64,000 nucleotides of DNA from Paraphotobacterium marinum (GTDB lineage Bacteria > Pseudomonadota > Gammaproteobacteria > Enterobacterales > Vibrionaceae), in assembly GCF_002216855.1 (NCBI RefSeq), contig NZ_CP022355.1:1-64000 (forward strand). Reading direction: 5' to 3'. Below, in pieces: positions 19,062 through 29,057 of this stretch. Under the pieces are notes generated by a model. The model saw only the letters and a list, made by a program, of their open reading frames with translations, searched no databases and was not told the DNA's origin. Both the position numbers and the translations under genes were made by a program. Numbering within the stretch: the stretch's first letter is position 1; each line of letters begins with the position of its first letter.

Positions 19062-19331
19062 ATGACTCCAGAGAATGTAGTAGATTTAATCTCCCAAGCC
19101 ATGTGGCTCATTATAATTATCGTCTCTGTTATTATTGTACCCAGTCTTATAGTAGGCTTGATTATTGCTATCATTCAAGCAGCAACACAAATTAATGAAC
19201 AAACCTTAAGTTTTCTGCCCCGTCTTATCGTAACTTTTTTAATGATAATTTTTTGTGGTCATTGGTTTTTTGAAAAGTTAATGTCTTTTTTTAATCAGCT
19301 ATTCATGACAATTCCTGGAATGATTGGATGA
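19062..19331 (+). CDS. fliQ: FliQ, flagellar export gate protein
   Basis: The 89-residue two-helix membrane protein begins MTPENVVDLISQAMWLI and contains IIAIIQAATQINEQTLSFLP, the classical FliQ signature. The in-frame ATG at 19011 lies inside fliP and would give an atypical extension, so 19062 is preferred. Its end overlaps fliR by four bases (ATGA). Confidence 0.93.
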   Translation: MTPENVVDLISQAMWLIIIIVSVIIVPSLIVGLIIAIIQAATQINEQTLSFLPRLIVTFLMIIFCGHWFFEKLMSFFNQLFMTIPGMIG

Positions 19332-20110
19332 ATATTGTTATAACAAGTGCTGAAATAACAAGTTTATGGGGAGCCTTTTGGTGGCCCTTTGTTAGAATTG
19401 GGGCTGTTCTTTTATCGATGCCTTTTTTTGGTGATGCGCTCATCTCAGTACGTATTCGGATCGGTTTAACTCTCTGTTTGGCTTTTTTAGTTTATCCTTT
19501 TGTGCCAACCATGCCTGTAATAGAGCCCCTCTCGTTACAAGCACTTTATCTCACTTTAGAACAAATCTTATGGGGCTTTTTCTTTGGGTTGATCCTGCAT
19601 CTTCTTTTTACCACTTTAACCATGCTCGGACAAATGATTTCACTTCAAATGGGTCTTGCAATGGCGGTCATGAATGATCCGGTCAATGGGATGAGTGTGC
19701 CCATTATCAGTCGTCTTTTTCTTATTTTTTGTACTCTTTTATTTTTATCCATGGATGCACACCTTCTTGTCATTCAAATTTTAGTCAACAGTTTCCAAAT
19801 TTGGCCTATTGGATCTGGAATTACTGATAATAGCCTTACTTTAATTTTAAAAATTTTTGGCTGGACAATTTCCGCTGCTCTGGGACTGGCTCTTCCAACC
19901 ATTATTTGTATGCTTTTAACAAATGTTGCTTTTGGTATTATGAACCGCGTATCTCCCAGCTTTAATATTTTTGCTCTAGGTTTTCCAATGACGATGTTAG
20001 TTGGTTTATTTAGCATGCTACTATCGGCAAGTAATATCCCGAGTAAATATAATGATTTTGTGGTTCAGACATTAGATTGGCTGACCTATTATAATCAGGG
20101 GGCTCCATAA
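19328..20110 (+). CDS. fliR: FliR, flagellar export gate protein
   Basis: The 260-residue protein has about six membrane segments and FliR motifs: PFVRIGAVLLSMPFFGD, RIRIGLTLCLAFLV, MGLAMAVMNDPVNGMSVPI and FNIFALGFPMTM. It completes the FliPQR gate. It overlaps fliQ by four bases and is followed directly by flhB. Confidence 0.93.
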   Translation: MNIVITSAEITSLWGAFWWPFVRIGAVLLSMPFFGDALISVRIRIGLTLCLAFLVYPFVPTMPVIEPLSLQALYLTLEQILWGFFFGLILHLLFTTLTMLGQMISLQMGLAMAVMNDPVNGMSVPIISRLFLIFCTLLFLSMDAHLLVIQILVNSFQIWPIGSGITDNSLTLILKIFGWTISAALGLALPTIICMLLTNVAFGIMNRVSPSFNIFALGFPMTMLVGLFSMLLSASNIPSKYNDFVVQTLDWLTYYNQGAP

Positions 20111-21238
20111 ATGAGTGACCAGCCTGCACAAGAAAAAACAGAAAAAGCCACGCCCCACAAACAGCAAAAAAGCAAACGTGAAGGCCAAACAGTCCGAGCA
20201 AAAGAGTTTGTAACAGCCTTAATTTTCATCATAGTTGGCGGTTATTTTTTTATACAATTACAACGTATTTATGATGGTTTAAAAGCTATTTTTGGTTTAA
20301 ATTTTCAGTTTACTAAGGATGATTTGAACAGTCCCTGGCGTGCTTTTGAATTTTTCGGGGAAAGTTTAGGGTTATTAATTGATTTATTAATACCAATCTT
20401 TATTGTCATATTCTTTGCGACTTTACTTGGTAATTTAATAATAGGTGGCTGGATTTTTAATTTTAAAAACGTCCATTTTAAAACAGAAAAGTTAAATCCA
20501 TTTAAGGGCCTCAAAAGAATGTTTTCTTCGAAATCGCTCGCAGAGTTGATTAAATCCATTATTAAAGTGTCTCTAATTGCAACTATTTTATATTTATATT
20601 TAGCGTCTCATATCAGTGAGCTCATTGCTACACAAAGGATGCCTCTTATTCAAGGCATCATTTTTGTGTTAGAAATGTTTTTAACAGGTATTTTAATGAT
20701 GGGAGCTGTTCTCATTATTGTCGGCATCCTCGATATTCCATACCAGAAATATGAGCATAATAAACAATTAAAAATGACAAAGCATGAAGTAAAAGAAGAG
20801 ATGAAGCAAAATGATGGTAAACCCGAAGTTAAACAAAAAATAAGACAACTTCAACAACAGTTTGCCAGACGTCAAATTAATAAAACTGTCCCAGATGCAA
20901 ATGTTGTGATCACAAACCCAACCCATTATGCGGTTGCTATAAAATATGATCCCAGTGTTACCGATGCTCCGTATGTAGTTGCCAAAGGAATTGATGAAAC
21001 TGCCCTTTATATTCAAAAAATTGCCAAAGCAAATGCTGTTGAAGTGATCCAATCAGCACAACTTGCTCGCTCTATTTATCATACGACTCATTTAGAGCAA
21101 AAAATTCCTAATCAATTATTTACGGCAGTTGCACACATACTCGCATACATTTTACAACTTAAATCATATCGAGAAGGTAAAGGAAACAAACCCTTAGATT
21201 TACCTGTTTTTCATATTGATCAAAAACTTAGATATTAA
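20111..21238 (+). CDS. flhB: FlhB, export substrate-specificity switch protein
   Basis: The 375-residue protein has an N-terminal SKREGQTVRAKEF motif, four membrane segments and a cytoplasmic domain with the autocleavage site NPTH at residues 269-272 followed by YAVAIKYDP. Cleavage between N and P, together with FliK, switches export from hook to filament subunits in characterised systems. All key residues are present. It lies between fliR and flhA as usual. Confidence 0.94.
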   Translation: MSDQPAQEKTEKATPHKQQKSKREGQTVRAKEFVTALIFIIVGGYFFIQLQRIYDGLKAIFGLNFQFTKDDLNSPWRAFEFFGESLGLLIDLLIPIFIVIFFATLLGNLIIGGWIFNFKNVHFKTEKLNPFKGLKRMFSSKSLAELIKSIIKVSLIATILYLYLASHISELIATQRMPLIQGIIFVLEMFLTGILMMGAVLIIVGILDIPYQKYEHNKQLKMTKHEVKEEMKQNDGKPEVKQKIRQLQQQFARRQINKTVPDANVVITNPTHYAVAIKYDPSVTDAPYVVAKGIDETALYIQKIAKANAVEVIQSAQLARSIYHTTHLEQKIPNQLFTAVAHILAYILQLKSYREGKGNKPLDLPVFHIDQKLRY

Positions 21239-21247
21239 GGATGGCCT

Positions 21248-23340
21248 ATGTTCAGTTGGTTTACAAAAGCAAAAAATAAACATCAAATATATTTGGGCAT
21301 CCCTTTTTTAATCTTATCAATTCTAGCCATGGTCATATTGCCTTTGCCACCATGGCTCTTAGATACATTATTTACGTTCAATATCGTTTTATCAATTTTA
21401 GTCTTGTTAATAGCCACCACAACTAAAAGGCCCATAGATTTTTCTATTTTTCCCACTATTTTGCTTATAGCGACATTAATGCGCTTAACATTAAATGTTG
21501 CCTCAACCCGAGTTGTCCTTTTAGATGGTCATAGTGGACCTGATGCGGCAGGTAAAGTCATTGAGGCATTTGGTAGCGTAGTTATTGGTGGCAATTACGT
21601 TGTCGGTATGGTTGTCTTTGCTATTTTAATGATCATTAATTTTATCGTGATCACCAAAGGTGGGGAACGTATATCGGAGGTTTCCGCTCGATTTACTTTA
21701 GATGCCCTACCCGGAAAACAAATGGCCATTGATGCCGATTTAAATGCAGGTTTAATTGATCAAAAAGAAGCAAAGGCTCGACGAAAAGATATAGCGAGTG
21801 AAGCAGATTTTTACGGCTCTATGGATGGTGCATCCAAGTTTGTCAGAGGTGATGCTATTGCCGGTTTATTAATTCTTTTTATCAACCTCATTGGCGGTAT
21901 TTGTATTGGTGTTTTCGAATATAATCTTTCAATGGGAGATGCATTTAGAACGTATGCATTATTAACCATTGGAGATGGATTGGTTGCACAAATTCCATCT
22001 CTTTTATTAGCTACATCAGCTGCAATTATTGTGACGCGGGTAAATGACACAGACGTCGATATGTCTGAATCAATGAAAAAACAACTACTGGCATCACCTA
22101 GTGTTCTTTATACAGTTGCAGGGATTATGCTGGTCATTGGCATTGTTCCAGGCATGCCTTTCATTGCTTTTTTTAGTTTTTCAGCTGCACTGTTCTTTGC
22201 GGGTTGGCAAATTAAAAGAGCCCAAATTAGAAATAGCAATACCAACTTAGATGCATTGGAAGAAGCAGCGCAAGCTCAAAAAAATCAGCTTCTTACTTGG
22301 GAAGAGATTCCTTATACCCATAGTGTAGAGTTACAATTGGGTTTTCGACTGGTCCCCTTGGTAAGTCATGATTCTGGAGCACCTCTTCTTCAACGTATCA
22401 AAGGTGTCCGAAAAACGTTATCTGAATACGTTGGTTTTTTGGTGCCTGAGGTCAGTATAAAAGATAATCTCAACCTTAAACCTTCAGAATATACCATCTC
22501 CATTCACGGTGAAACGGTTGAAAGTGGACAAATCGAAGCTAACAAATTAATGGCTATCTCGAGTGGCGAAACATTTGGAACTATAGATGGGCTGGTAACA
22601 AAAGATCCCGCTTACCAACTTCCGGCTACTTGGATTAATCCAGATGATAAATCTAAAGCAATTAATTTTGGTTACAGTGTCGTAGATGATACGACCGTTA
22701 TTTCTACACACCTGAGTAAAGTGCTGAAAAATCATCTTGCCGAACTATTTGAGCATGATGACGTGGAGCATTTGAATCAAAGATTGGCTCAACAAGCGCC
22801 GAAACTTGCCGAGAAACTTTCTGCATCGATCGATATCAATATGGAATTAAAAATAATTCGTTACTTATTAACAGAGCAAGTTCCAATTAAAGATATTCGA
22901 ACAATTGCAACGACAATGTTAGAGAGCTTTGAAACAACGAAAGATCCGCTTTTAATTGCATCCGATATAAGATGCGCATTAAAAAGAACGCTCATACATC
23001 TTTTAAATGGCAACAAAAAAATATTGATGTTTATACCATGGCGCCAGAGCTTGAAAATTTACTTTTAGGTGCGCTTCAACAAGCACAAGCCAATAATACC
23101 CCTATTTCTTTGGATAGTTTTCCTGTTGAACCCAATATTTTAAAGCAATTTCAAGAACTTTTACCCTTTATAAAAAATGAATTAAAGCAAAAAGGTTTGA
23201 CACCAATTTTGTTAGTTATCCCACAATTACGACCATTAATTTCACGATATGCCAGATCTTTTGCTAAAGGTTTAATTGTACTTTCATATAATGAAATACC
23301 TGATAACAATCAAATAAATGTGGTAGGAAACCTTGGATAA
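21248..23340 (+). pseudogene. flhA: flhA, flagellar export gate protein, one frameshift in an A7 run near the C-terminus
   Basis: From 21248 the frame encodes the FlhA membrane domain (LLIATLMRLTLNVASTRVVL, ARFTLDALPGKQMAIDADLN) and most of the cytoplasmic domain. It reaches NGNKK at the A7 run 23015-23021 and then runs into unrelated sequence. The true C-terminus continues in another frame (IDVYTMAPELENLL, then PILLVIPQLRPLISRYAR, LIVLSYNEIPDNNQINVVG) to 23340. One added A makes a continuous protein of about 697 residues, the normal FlhA size. FlhA is essential for export. Decay, slippage or sequencing error are all possible. Confidence 0.9.
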
Positions 23341-24136
23341 ATTAAAGACAATTGAACAAGTTGAGCGTTATATCTATCAATTATTGCCTCAAAAAGGTAA
23401 AAATAATGATGAAGTTACCTTATTGAATAATATAAATTATTCAAAATGTTGCCATGCCTCTCAAGCCATCCGAAAAATGGACACTCATGAAGTTCGCTAC
23501 TACCATTTGACCCTTAGGATGGACCAACAAGCCGTACAAAGTCCATTTAAGTTAAATCTAAGCCCATCATTTTTGTGCAGTTTTGATTTACTGAGTCTTT
23601 ATATCGCCATAAAAGATTTACAAGTTTATGAAAAGTATAAGTTTGATTTGCCAAACATTAAAAGAGTAGTCCCTATTCGCCTTGAAACATTGGCTTGGCC
23701 AAATTGTAAATATCTTTTGAGCCAACTTAGAATGTTTCATGGCAAATACCTTGCACAGATTATTCCATCTGTGCAAATTACGAAAGAAAACTTTAGTGAA
23801 ATTAGTTTTCAATTTAATATTAATAGTTTAAAAAATCACTTTGAAGAAATTTGGTATGAATTAGACTATCAATATAGTCCTTTAGACGTTCTTTATATCC
23901 AACTACCCGATTTGGTCAAATTTATTTTACAACCCAATCAAGAAATTGATGAAAATCTTCAACATACTTTTTTAAAAAGACTTCAAAAACATAATCTTCC
24001 TTTTGTGGTCGGCCGAATCGATTCCTCTAAAACGCTGAATGAATTTAAATTAAAAGGAAGCTCCTTCTACTTTGGATTTATTAAAGACTATCCTGCTTGT
24101 AACCATTTAGATCCTTTCCATCGCCTCTATAGTTAA
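23333..24136 (+). CDS. unknown protein coupled to flhA, possibly a degenerate EAL-like domain
   Basis: The 267-residue soluble protein overlaps the flhA end by eight bases, so it belongs to the export operon. I cannot assign it firmly. Its layout recalls a degenerate EAL domain: VVPIRLETLAWPNCKYLLSQ where EAL proteins have the vNls strand, YSPLDVLYIQLPDLVKFI where they have lPxdxiKid, then FVVGRIDSSKTLNEFKLKGS and SFYFGFIKDYP where they have the vvAegVE and QGy-P segments. The ExL motif and metal ligands are absent, so no phosphodiesterase activity would be expected. A regulator or c-di-GMP sensor of the flagellum is one guess. Confidence 0.4.
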   Translation: MDKLKTIEQVERYIYQLLPQKGKNNDEVTLLNNINYSKCCHASQAIRKMDTHEVRYYHLTLRMDQQAVQSPFKLNLSPSFLCSFDLLSLYIAIKDLQVYEKYKFDLPNIKRVVPIRLETLAWPNCKYLLSQLRMFHGKYLAQIIPSVQITKENFSEISFQFNINSLKNHFEEIWYELDYQYSPLDVLYIQLPDLVKFILQPNQEIDENLQHTFLKRLQKHNLPFVVGRIDSSKTLNEFKLKGSSFYFGFIKDYPACNHLDPFHRLYS

Positions 24137-24219
24137 ATCAATATGTGTTTTTTAAAATAATTCATCTCTTTTATTTTTGTGATCGAGTGCAATTTTATTT
24201 AAATATTGAAATAAGAATT

Positions 24220-24246
24220 TAATTTTCAAAAATAAGGTGTCGTTAA
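24220..24246 (+). promoter_or_regulatory. sigma-28-type promoter of lafA
   Basis: TAAT at 24220-24223, a 15-base spacer and GTCGTTAA at 24239-24246 match the sigma-28 layout TAAA-N15-GCCGATAA. The same GTCGTTWW -10 box occurs before lafB, flgK and flgM. Transcription would start near 24253, leaving a short leader with an AGGAG ribosome site. Confidence 0.6.
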
Positions 24247-24285
24247 ATACACTTGAACATAATATGATGATTAGGAGAACACATT

Positions 24286-25239
24286 ATGGCCGCACTATCT
24301 TTGCAATCGAATTTTGCTTCATTAGTTGCACAAAATACACTAACCAATACAAATAGTATGGTAGAACAAGCTATGCTTCGTTTAAGTACTGGTTATAAAA
24401 TCAACTCTGCAGCGGACGATGCGGCAGGTTTACAAATTTCAAATCGTTTAGAGCTTCAAACTAGAGGGATGAAAGTTGCAGAAAGAAATGCAAATGATGG
24501 TATTTCATTGCTTCAAACCGCCGAGGGTGCTTTTGATGAAATGACGAACATTGCTTATCGAATTAATGATTTAGCAACTCAGGCAGCAAATGGAATTAAT
24601 GGACCTGATGATTTTCTTGCAATTGACGCGGAAGTAAGTCAACTTGTTGAGCAGCTTAGACAAACTTACGATACCACTAACTTTGGTGGTGTGAATTTGT
24701 TTTCTCAAGGAGTAGCCACTAATGATGGTGGTATTTTTGGAGGAAACGGTCCTGTACCTTTACCAATCCCTCCTGGTGGTACTGGAACAGCAACGCCAGG
24801 GGACGTTGTGTTTCAAATTGGTTCAACCACTGAAGAAACCCTTCGATTTAATGCAGCGACTGAAGTAGATAACGTTGATCAAGTAATAACAGATTTAGCT
24901 AACATTACTATTTCAGACCAGGCAACTGCTCAGGATGTCATGGATTTGGTGCAGGGAACCAATGGACAAGGAAATAATGGTCCTCTAGCAAACCTGGTAG
25001 GAGATTTAGGGGCGGTTCGAGCTGAATTTGGTGCGACTATTAACCGTCTTGATAGTACGATTAAAAATTTACAAAATATGGGTGAAAATATTTCCGCATC
25101 CAAAGGTCGTATTACTGATGCAGATTTTGCAGTTGAAACCGCGAATTTAACTAAGAACCAGCTACTGATGCAGGCTGGAACCCAGGTCTTAGGTCAGGTG
25201 AACCAGCTTCCAGGTTTAGCATTATCTTTATTGAGATAA
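24286..25239 (+). CDS. lafA: LafA, lateral-type flagellin
   Basis: The 317-residue protein has both conserved flagellin ends: an N-terminal D0/D1 (SMVEQAMLRLSTGYKINSAA, DDAAGLQISNRLE) and C-terminal D1/D0 (ENISASKGRITDADFAVETA, QLLMQAGTQVLGQVNQLPG). The variable middle, about residues 145-170, is rich in glycine and proline (GNGPVPLPIPPGGTGTATPG). It forms the filament. A sigma-28-type promoter precedes it and a rho-independent terminator follows, so it is probably a single-gene transcript, as is usual for flagellin. Confidence 0.93.
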   Translation: MAALSLQSNFASLVAQNTLTNTNSMVEQAMLRLSTGYKINSAADDAAGLQISNRLELQTRGMKVAERNANDGISLLQTAEGAFDEMTNIAYRINDLATQAANGINGPDDFLAIDAEVSQLVEQLRQTYDTTNFGGVNLFSQGVATNDGGIFGGNGPVPLPIPPGGTGTATPGDVVFQIGSTTEETLRFNAATEVDNVDQVITDLANITISDQATAQDVMDLVQGTNGQGNNGPLANLVGDLGAVRAEFGATINRLDSTIKNLQNMGENISASKGRITDADFAVETANLTKNQLLMQAGTQVLGQVNQLPGLALSLLR

Positions 25240-25257
25240 TAGAGTTCAATTGCTTAC

Positions 25258-25283
25258 AAAACCTCCTTTTAGGAGGTTTTTTT
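25258..25283 (+). terminator. rho-independent terminator of lafA
   Basis: AAAACCTCCT (25258-25267) and AGGAGGTTTT (25271-25280) form a ten-base stem with a three-base loop, followed by further Ts. It starts 19 bases after the lafA stop codon. Confidence 0.9.
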
Positions 25284-25309
25284 AATTCTAAAGCTTAAAT
25301 GGTCGTTTA
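25283..25309 (+). promoter_or_regulatory. sigma-28-type promoter upstream of lafB
   Basis: TAAT at 25283-25286, 15 bases, then GTCGTTTA at 25302-25309. It has the same arrangement as the lafA site and lies directly behind the lafA terminator. Confidence 0.5.
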
Positions 25310-25400
25310 ATATATTTGGTATGCGCTTCCGACATGTTAATGAACGGAAATTATTTGCCCATTTAATCATTAAGTATTTGATTTTATGAGTTTTTAATCA

Positions 25401-25416
25401 TGGCATTTATTTTGCT
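25401..25416 (+). promoter_or_regulatory. sigma-54-type promoter of the lafB operon
   Basis: TGGCATTTATTTTGCT carries GG at 25402-25403 and GC at 25414-25415 with exactly ten bases between, as in the -24/-12 consensus TGGCAC-N5-TTGCT. Start of transcription would be near 25427, 22 bases before the lafB ATG. LafK is the likely activator. Confidence 0.7.
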
Positions 25417-25448
25417 TATTATTAATTAGATAATCATAAGGATGTAAT

Positions 25449-26726
25449 ATGAGTACGATTGACCCAACCACAATAGCCAATCAATTAGCTACAGCTGAAA
25501 CTCAGCCTTTTCGAGCCTTATACCAAAGAAATCTCAATGATATATTGACAGAAAGAAATGCTGTTAACGAAATTGAATCAAGTTTAAAAACGTTTCAAGA
25601 TGCCGTTTCACAGTTCAAGTCTCAGTCCAACTTTCAAGAACAAACAGCCTCATCTTCTGACGATTCTGTGCTCACTGTCCAACGTAATGGCTCGACTAAT
25701 TCTAACTTTGCGACTAATTTAAGTTTTGTGGTGACCTCTAAAGCATCCTCTCAACAAAATTTAGTCTCACTGACTCCGCCGCTAGCCTCTTCTTTATCCA
25801 TTAATATTCAACAAGATACTTCTTCAGACAACCTCATTCTTTCTGGTGATATCAGCAATATCCTCGATCAGCTTGCTGATTTTAATAATGATCAAAACAA
25901 AAACACCAATGTTTCAGCCAGTATTATAAGTAATAATGGAAACTATCAATTAATTCTTGAGAGTGAAACCGGCTCCGCGAACAATTTTACTGTAAACAAT
26001 GCTCCTAGTACTGAAATTCAATCCGCTCAGGATGCATCGATTCAAATTGGGACACCAGGGGCTGGAGCTCAACTTTTAACCAGTAGCACGAACACTTTTA
26101 ATAATTTAGTTCCGGGATATGACATCACTGTTGAAAGTATTTCATCGGATCCAGTTGATGTGACTATTGCAAACGATCCAGATGCAACAACACAGAAAGT
26201 TCAAGATTTAGTCGACAGTTACAACTCAGTCCTTCAAACCATCGGTCAATATACAGCCACTGGAAATGAAAATGAAAGAAGAGGTATTCTTGCTGGTGAC
26301 TCACTTGTCAGAAATGTAACCAATCAAATCAATAATATTTTCCGTGGAAGTTTTAATGGCGAACGTCTTTTCAATGTAGGGGTTGAGTTTGATGAAAAAG
26401 GAAGCTTATCTCTTAATAGCGCTAAATTTAATGATGCCTTAAATAACGGTAATGTCGATTTAGATGAATTATTTCTCGGACCAAATAGTTTTATTGATTC
26501 TCTCGATGATACGCTAAATAGTTTATTGAGTTTTAACAACTCTGCCTTTGCCAGTCGTAAAGAATTTTTTCGATTAACGATTGAAAGAATAGAGGATCGT
26601 CAATTTAGGCTTGAAGACACCTATAACAGTTTATTTGATCGTTATGTTGTCCAATTTTCTCAAATGAACAATATTATCAATCAAATGAATCAAACCAGTA
26701 GTCTCTTTACCGGAGGCGGATTTTAA
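25449..26726 (+). CDS. lafB: LafB (FliD), filament cap protein
   Basis: The 425-residue protein shows FliD features: an N-terminus STIDPTTIANQLATAETQPF, a variable centre, and a C-terminal helical part containing RRGILAGDSLVRNVTNQINN and RLEDTYNSLFDRYVVQFSQM. FliD caps the growing filament and folds flagellin. It heads the lafBCDEFSTU run and has both a sigma-28- and a sigma-54-like promoter upstream. Fifteen bases separate it from fliS/lafC. Confidence 0.87.
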   Translation: MSTIDPTTIANQLATAETQPFRALYQRNLNDILTERNAVNEIESSLKTFQDAVSQFKSQSNFQEQTASSSDDSVLTVQRNGSTNSNFATNLSFVVTSKASSQQNLVSLTPPLASSLSINIQQDTSSDNLILSGDISNILDQLADFNNDQNKNTNVSASIISNNGNYQLILESETGSANNFTVNNAPSTEIQSAQDASIQIGTPGAGAQLLTSSTNTFNNLVPGYDITVESISSDPVDVTIANDPDATTQKVQDLVDSYNSVLQTIGQYTATGNENERRGILAGDSLVRNVTNQINNIFRGSFNGERLFNVGVEFDEKGSLSLNSAKFNDALNNGNVDLDELFLGPNSFIDSLDDTLNSLLSFNNSAFASRKEFFRLTIERIEDRQFRLEDTYNSLFDRYVVQFSQMNNIINQMNQTSSLFTGGGF

Positions 26727-26740
26727 ACTAGGAGTGTAAT

Positions 26741-27121
26741 ATGTTGATGAATGAAAATGGTTTTAACTCTTATCAAAATAATCAATTAGAAGCAAAGGCA
26801 GCTTCAGCGTCCCCTACTGAACTTATTGTCATGCTAATTGATGGATTCAATGATAATCTCATCAAAGCCAAAGGTCATATGGCTAATAAGCGTATTTATG
26901 AAAAAGGGGAAGCTATCAACCGATGTATGAATATTGTTATTGGACTTGATAGCGCAATTGACCTTCAAAATGGTGGTGAAGCAGCTCAAAATCTGGCACA
27001 ACTTTATACTTATATCCAGTCTAAATTGCTCGAGGCGAGTAGTCAAAATTCTATCGAGGTTTTGGATGAAATTGAACTATTAATGAATAACTTGAAAGAA
27101 GGATGGCAAGGTATCTCATGA
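26741..27121 (+). CDS. lafC: LafC (FliS), flagellin chaperone
   Basis: The 126-residue protein has the FliS signature: NSYQNNQLEAKAASASPTEL followed by IVMLIDGFNDNLIKAK, and later MNIVIGLDSAIDLQNGGEAA. FliS binds the flagellin C-terminus and prevents premature polymerisation. Its stop overlaps the start of lafD (ATGA-type junction at 27118). Confidence 0.9.
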   Translation: MLMNENGFNSYQNNQLEAKAASASPTELIVMLIDGFNDNLIKAKGHMANKRIYEKGEAINRCMNIVIGLDSAIDLQNGGEAAQNLAQLYTYIQSKLLEASSQNSIEVLDEIELLMNNLKEGWQGIS

Positions 27122-27414
27122 ATAAAAAGCAACTGAATGATTGTCAAAAACTGATCAACCAATTAAAACTGATATATAAAAAGCAAGAATGGCAACATTT
27201 TATTGATGTTGACACGAAGCTTCAAACTATATTAGAAAAAATCTCTCCCCAAAAACTATCTCAAGAAGAAAAGAAGATGCTTCGATATCTTGAGATTGAA
27301 TACAACAAGATTTTAGATTGTATGCGTCGAAAAAAAGAAGAATTACATCAAAAAATTCAAAAACACCAAGAACAAAAAGAAGGTATTTTGGCTTACAAAA
27401 TGAATCAGGAATAA
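27118..27414 (+). CDS. lafD: LafD (FliT-like) flagellar chaperone
   Basis: The 98-residue protein is helical and lysine-rich. The ATG at 27118 overlaps the lafC stop and is preferred over 27103. Sequence similarity to FliT is not obvious; the call rests on size, helical composition and the lafC-lafD-lafE order seen in Vibrio and Flag-2 clusters. FliT-type proteins act as FliD chaperones. Confidence 0.6.
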   Translation: MNKKQLNDCQKLINQLKLIYKKQEWQHFIDVDTKLQTILEKISPQKLSQEEKKMLRYLEIEYNKILDCMRRKKEELHQKIQKHQEQKEGILAYKMNQE

Positions 27415-27424
27415 GGGATGATTT

Positions 27425-28590
27425 ATGAATTTAATCAATATGCTAAATATGAATAATCTGCAAAGCGAATCTAGTGTATTATCATCAAATTTAGAGAACG
27501 AGCAAGGTCTAAACTTATTTGAGAATCAAGCATCAACATTCACAAAAAATGGATTTTCAGATATTTTCAGTCAAATCAATCAATTTAATGTCTTCAAGGA
27601 AGGTATGATTGACAGTGAAATTTCCAATGTTCTTATTGCTGAAAATTTTAATACCTTTAAAGATCAATTACAACAAACAAACCTTATTTCAGATCCAGCT
27701 AAACAAGAAATCTTAAATATTCTTTCTAAAGATGTTCTTGGTCAGCAAGATGTCAAGCAAATTATTAAAGTCATACAAAATGAACCTTTTAATGTCTTGA
27801 TGCCTATCAACCAAGCAAATCAATTCATTAATACAAATGCTTCTAATAGTAAAGAAGAAAATCAAGTGGGCCAAAGTCTAAAAAATGATTTTAATCTTCT
27901 TGCAAAACAGACTTCTCCAAATAAAATATTTCGTTACAAGAAATGAAAAACATGTCGAGTCTCCAATCATCTGACATCAATAATGACTCTCGATTTAAAA
28001 TAACTACATCTTCAATCTTAGATGCCGTCAAAAATCTAAACTACTCTCTCAAAAAAGATTTAACTAACAGTTCGCCAACTAATAGCCTAACGCAAACCAT
28101 AACAGCTGAGTCGTCACTGAGAGCTAACTCTATACAGCCAAGTCCTATATTAACTAAGTCGGTTGAGATCTCATCCTTCCAAGAAAATAAAATGGTGCAA
28201 CTTTTACAAGAGCGAATTCAATTTCAAATGAATCAAAATATTAGTGAAGCAAAAGTTCGTCTAGATCCTCCAGAGCTTGGTAAAATTGATTTACTTGTTC
28301 GACTAGATTTGGATAAATTAAATATCCAGCTCAATACAGCCCAACTTTCCACAAAAGAAATTTTGTCCCAAATTTCAGAGCGTTTGAAAAATGAATTAAT
28401 AAATCAAAGCAATATGAATGTTGAAGTAAATATCGGACAAAAAGAATCTTCTCAATCAGAAAATAATTTTGAAGAAATGTTGTTTGATTCAAAAAAAGAT
28501 ACAGAACTATTAAATTTTGACGCGCAATCTGACGCTTTTACATCTTTAGAAAAGCAAAATTCTGAAAGTTGGATTTCAACAAAAGCATAG
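27425..28590 (+). pseudogene. lafE: lafE (FliK), hook-length control protein, frameshifted at a short A-run
   Basis: The first frame (27425-27946) gives a low-complexity N-terminal part. The second, ending at 28590, carries the FliK C-terminal domain: AKVRLDPPELGKIDLLVRLD, then LNTAQLSTKEILSQISERL. The frames join as SPNKNISLQEMKNMSS if the A4 run at 27923-27926 had one more A, giving about 388 residues. The second frame also has its own ATG at 27943, but no good ribosome site is seen. FliK measures hook length and triggers the FlhB switch. Confidence 0.75.
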
Positions 28591-28602
28591 GAAAAATCAG
28601 CG

Positions 28603-29046
28603 ATGTCTAAAAAAAATTTATTTATGATCGTATTGATAATGATTGGATTGAGTATTTTTGTGTCTGTATTATCTATATACGGAACACTGCAATTAAAACA
28701 AAGTCAGTGGTTTTCTTCATCTAATACAAACGCCCCCTCTTATCATTCTCTTGACAAGGTCATAATCAGTGTCAAAGGAAAGCGCCAAACCCATTACGTC
28801 ATGATGGAAATCGCTATAGAAAATAATGATCCTGAAAAAATGAAAGAAATAGATAATTATATGCCAGTTATTCGAAATACACTTCTAAAAATGTTCAGTG
28901 AAAAAACATATGAACAATTACAGGAAGAATCTGATATAGATAAGCTACAAAAAGAGTTAAAAAGTACCCTACTTCAAGAATTATCTGAACAATCTTTTGT
29001 TTCTAACATAAAAAACGTTTTATTAACTAAGTATGTTATTCAGTAA
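28603..29046 (+). CDS. lafF: LafF (FliL), stator-associated membrane protein
   Basis: The 147-residue protein has one N-terminal membrane segment (residues 6-28, LFMIVLIMIGLSIFVSVLSI) and a FliL-type periplasmic domain (HYVMMEIAIENNDPEKMKEI, MPVIRNTLLKMFSEKTYEQL). FliL surrounds stator units and supports torque. Gene order matches lafF between lafE and lafS. Confidence 0.87.
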   Translation: MSKKNLFMIVLIMIGLSIFVSVLSIYGTLQLKQSQWFSSSNTNAPSYHSLDKVIISVKGKRQTHYVMMEIAIENNDPEKMKEIDNYMPVIRNTLLKMFSEKTYEQLQEESDIDKLQKELKSTLLQELSEQSFVSNIKNVLLTKYVIQ

Positions 29047-29057
29047 AGGAAGATTAT

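Noticed and set aside
24244-24270. TAAA-N15-TATGATGA as lafA sigma-28 promoter
   Set aside because: Transcription would start inside the ribosome binding site; the upstream GTCGTTAA site fits the other three promoters better.
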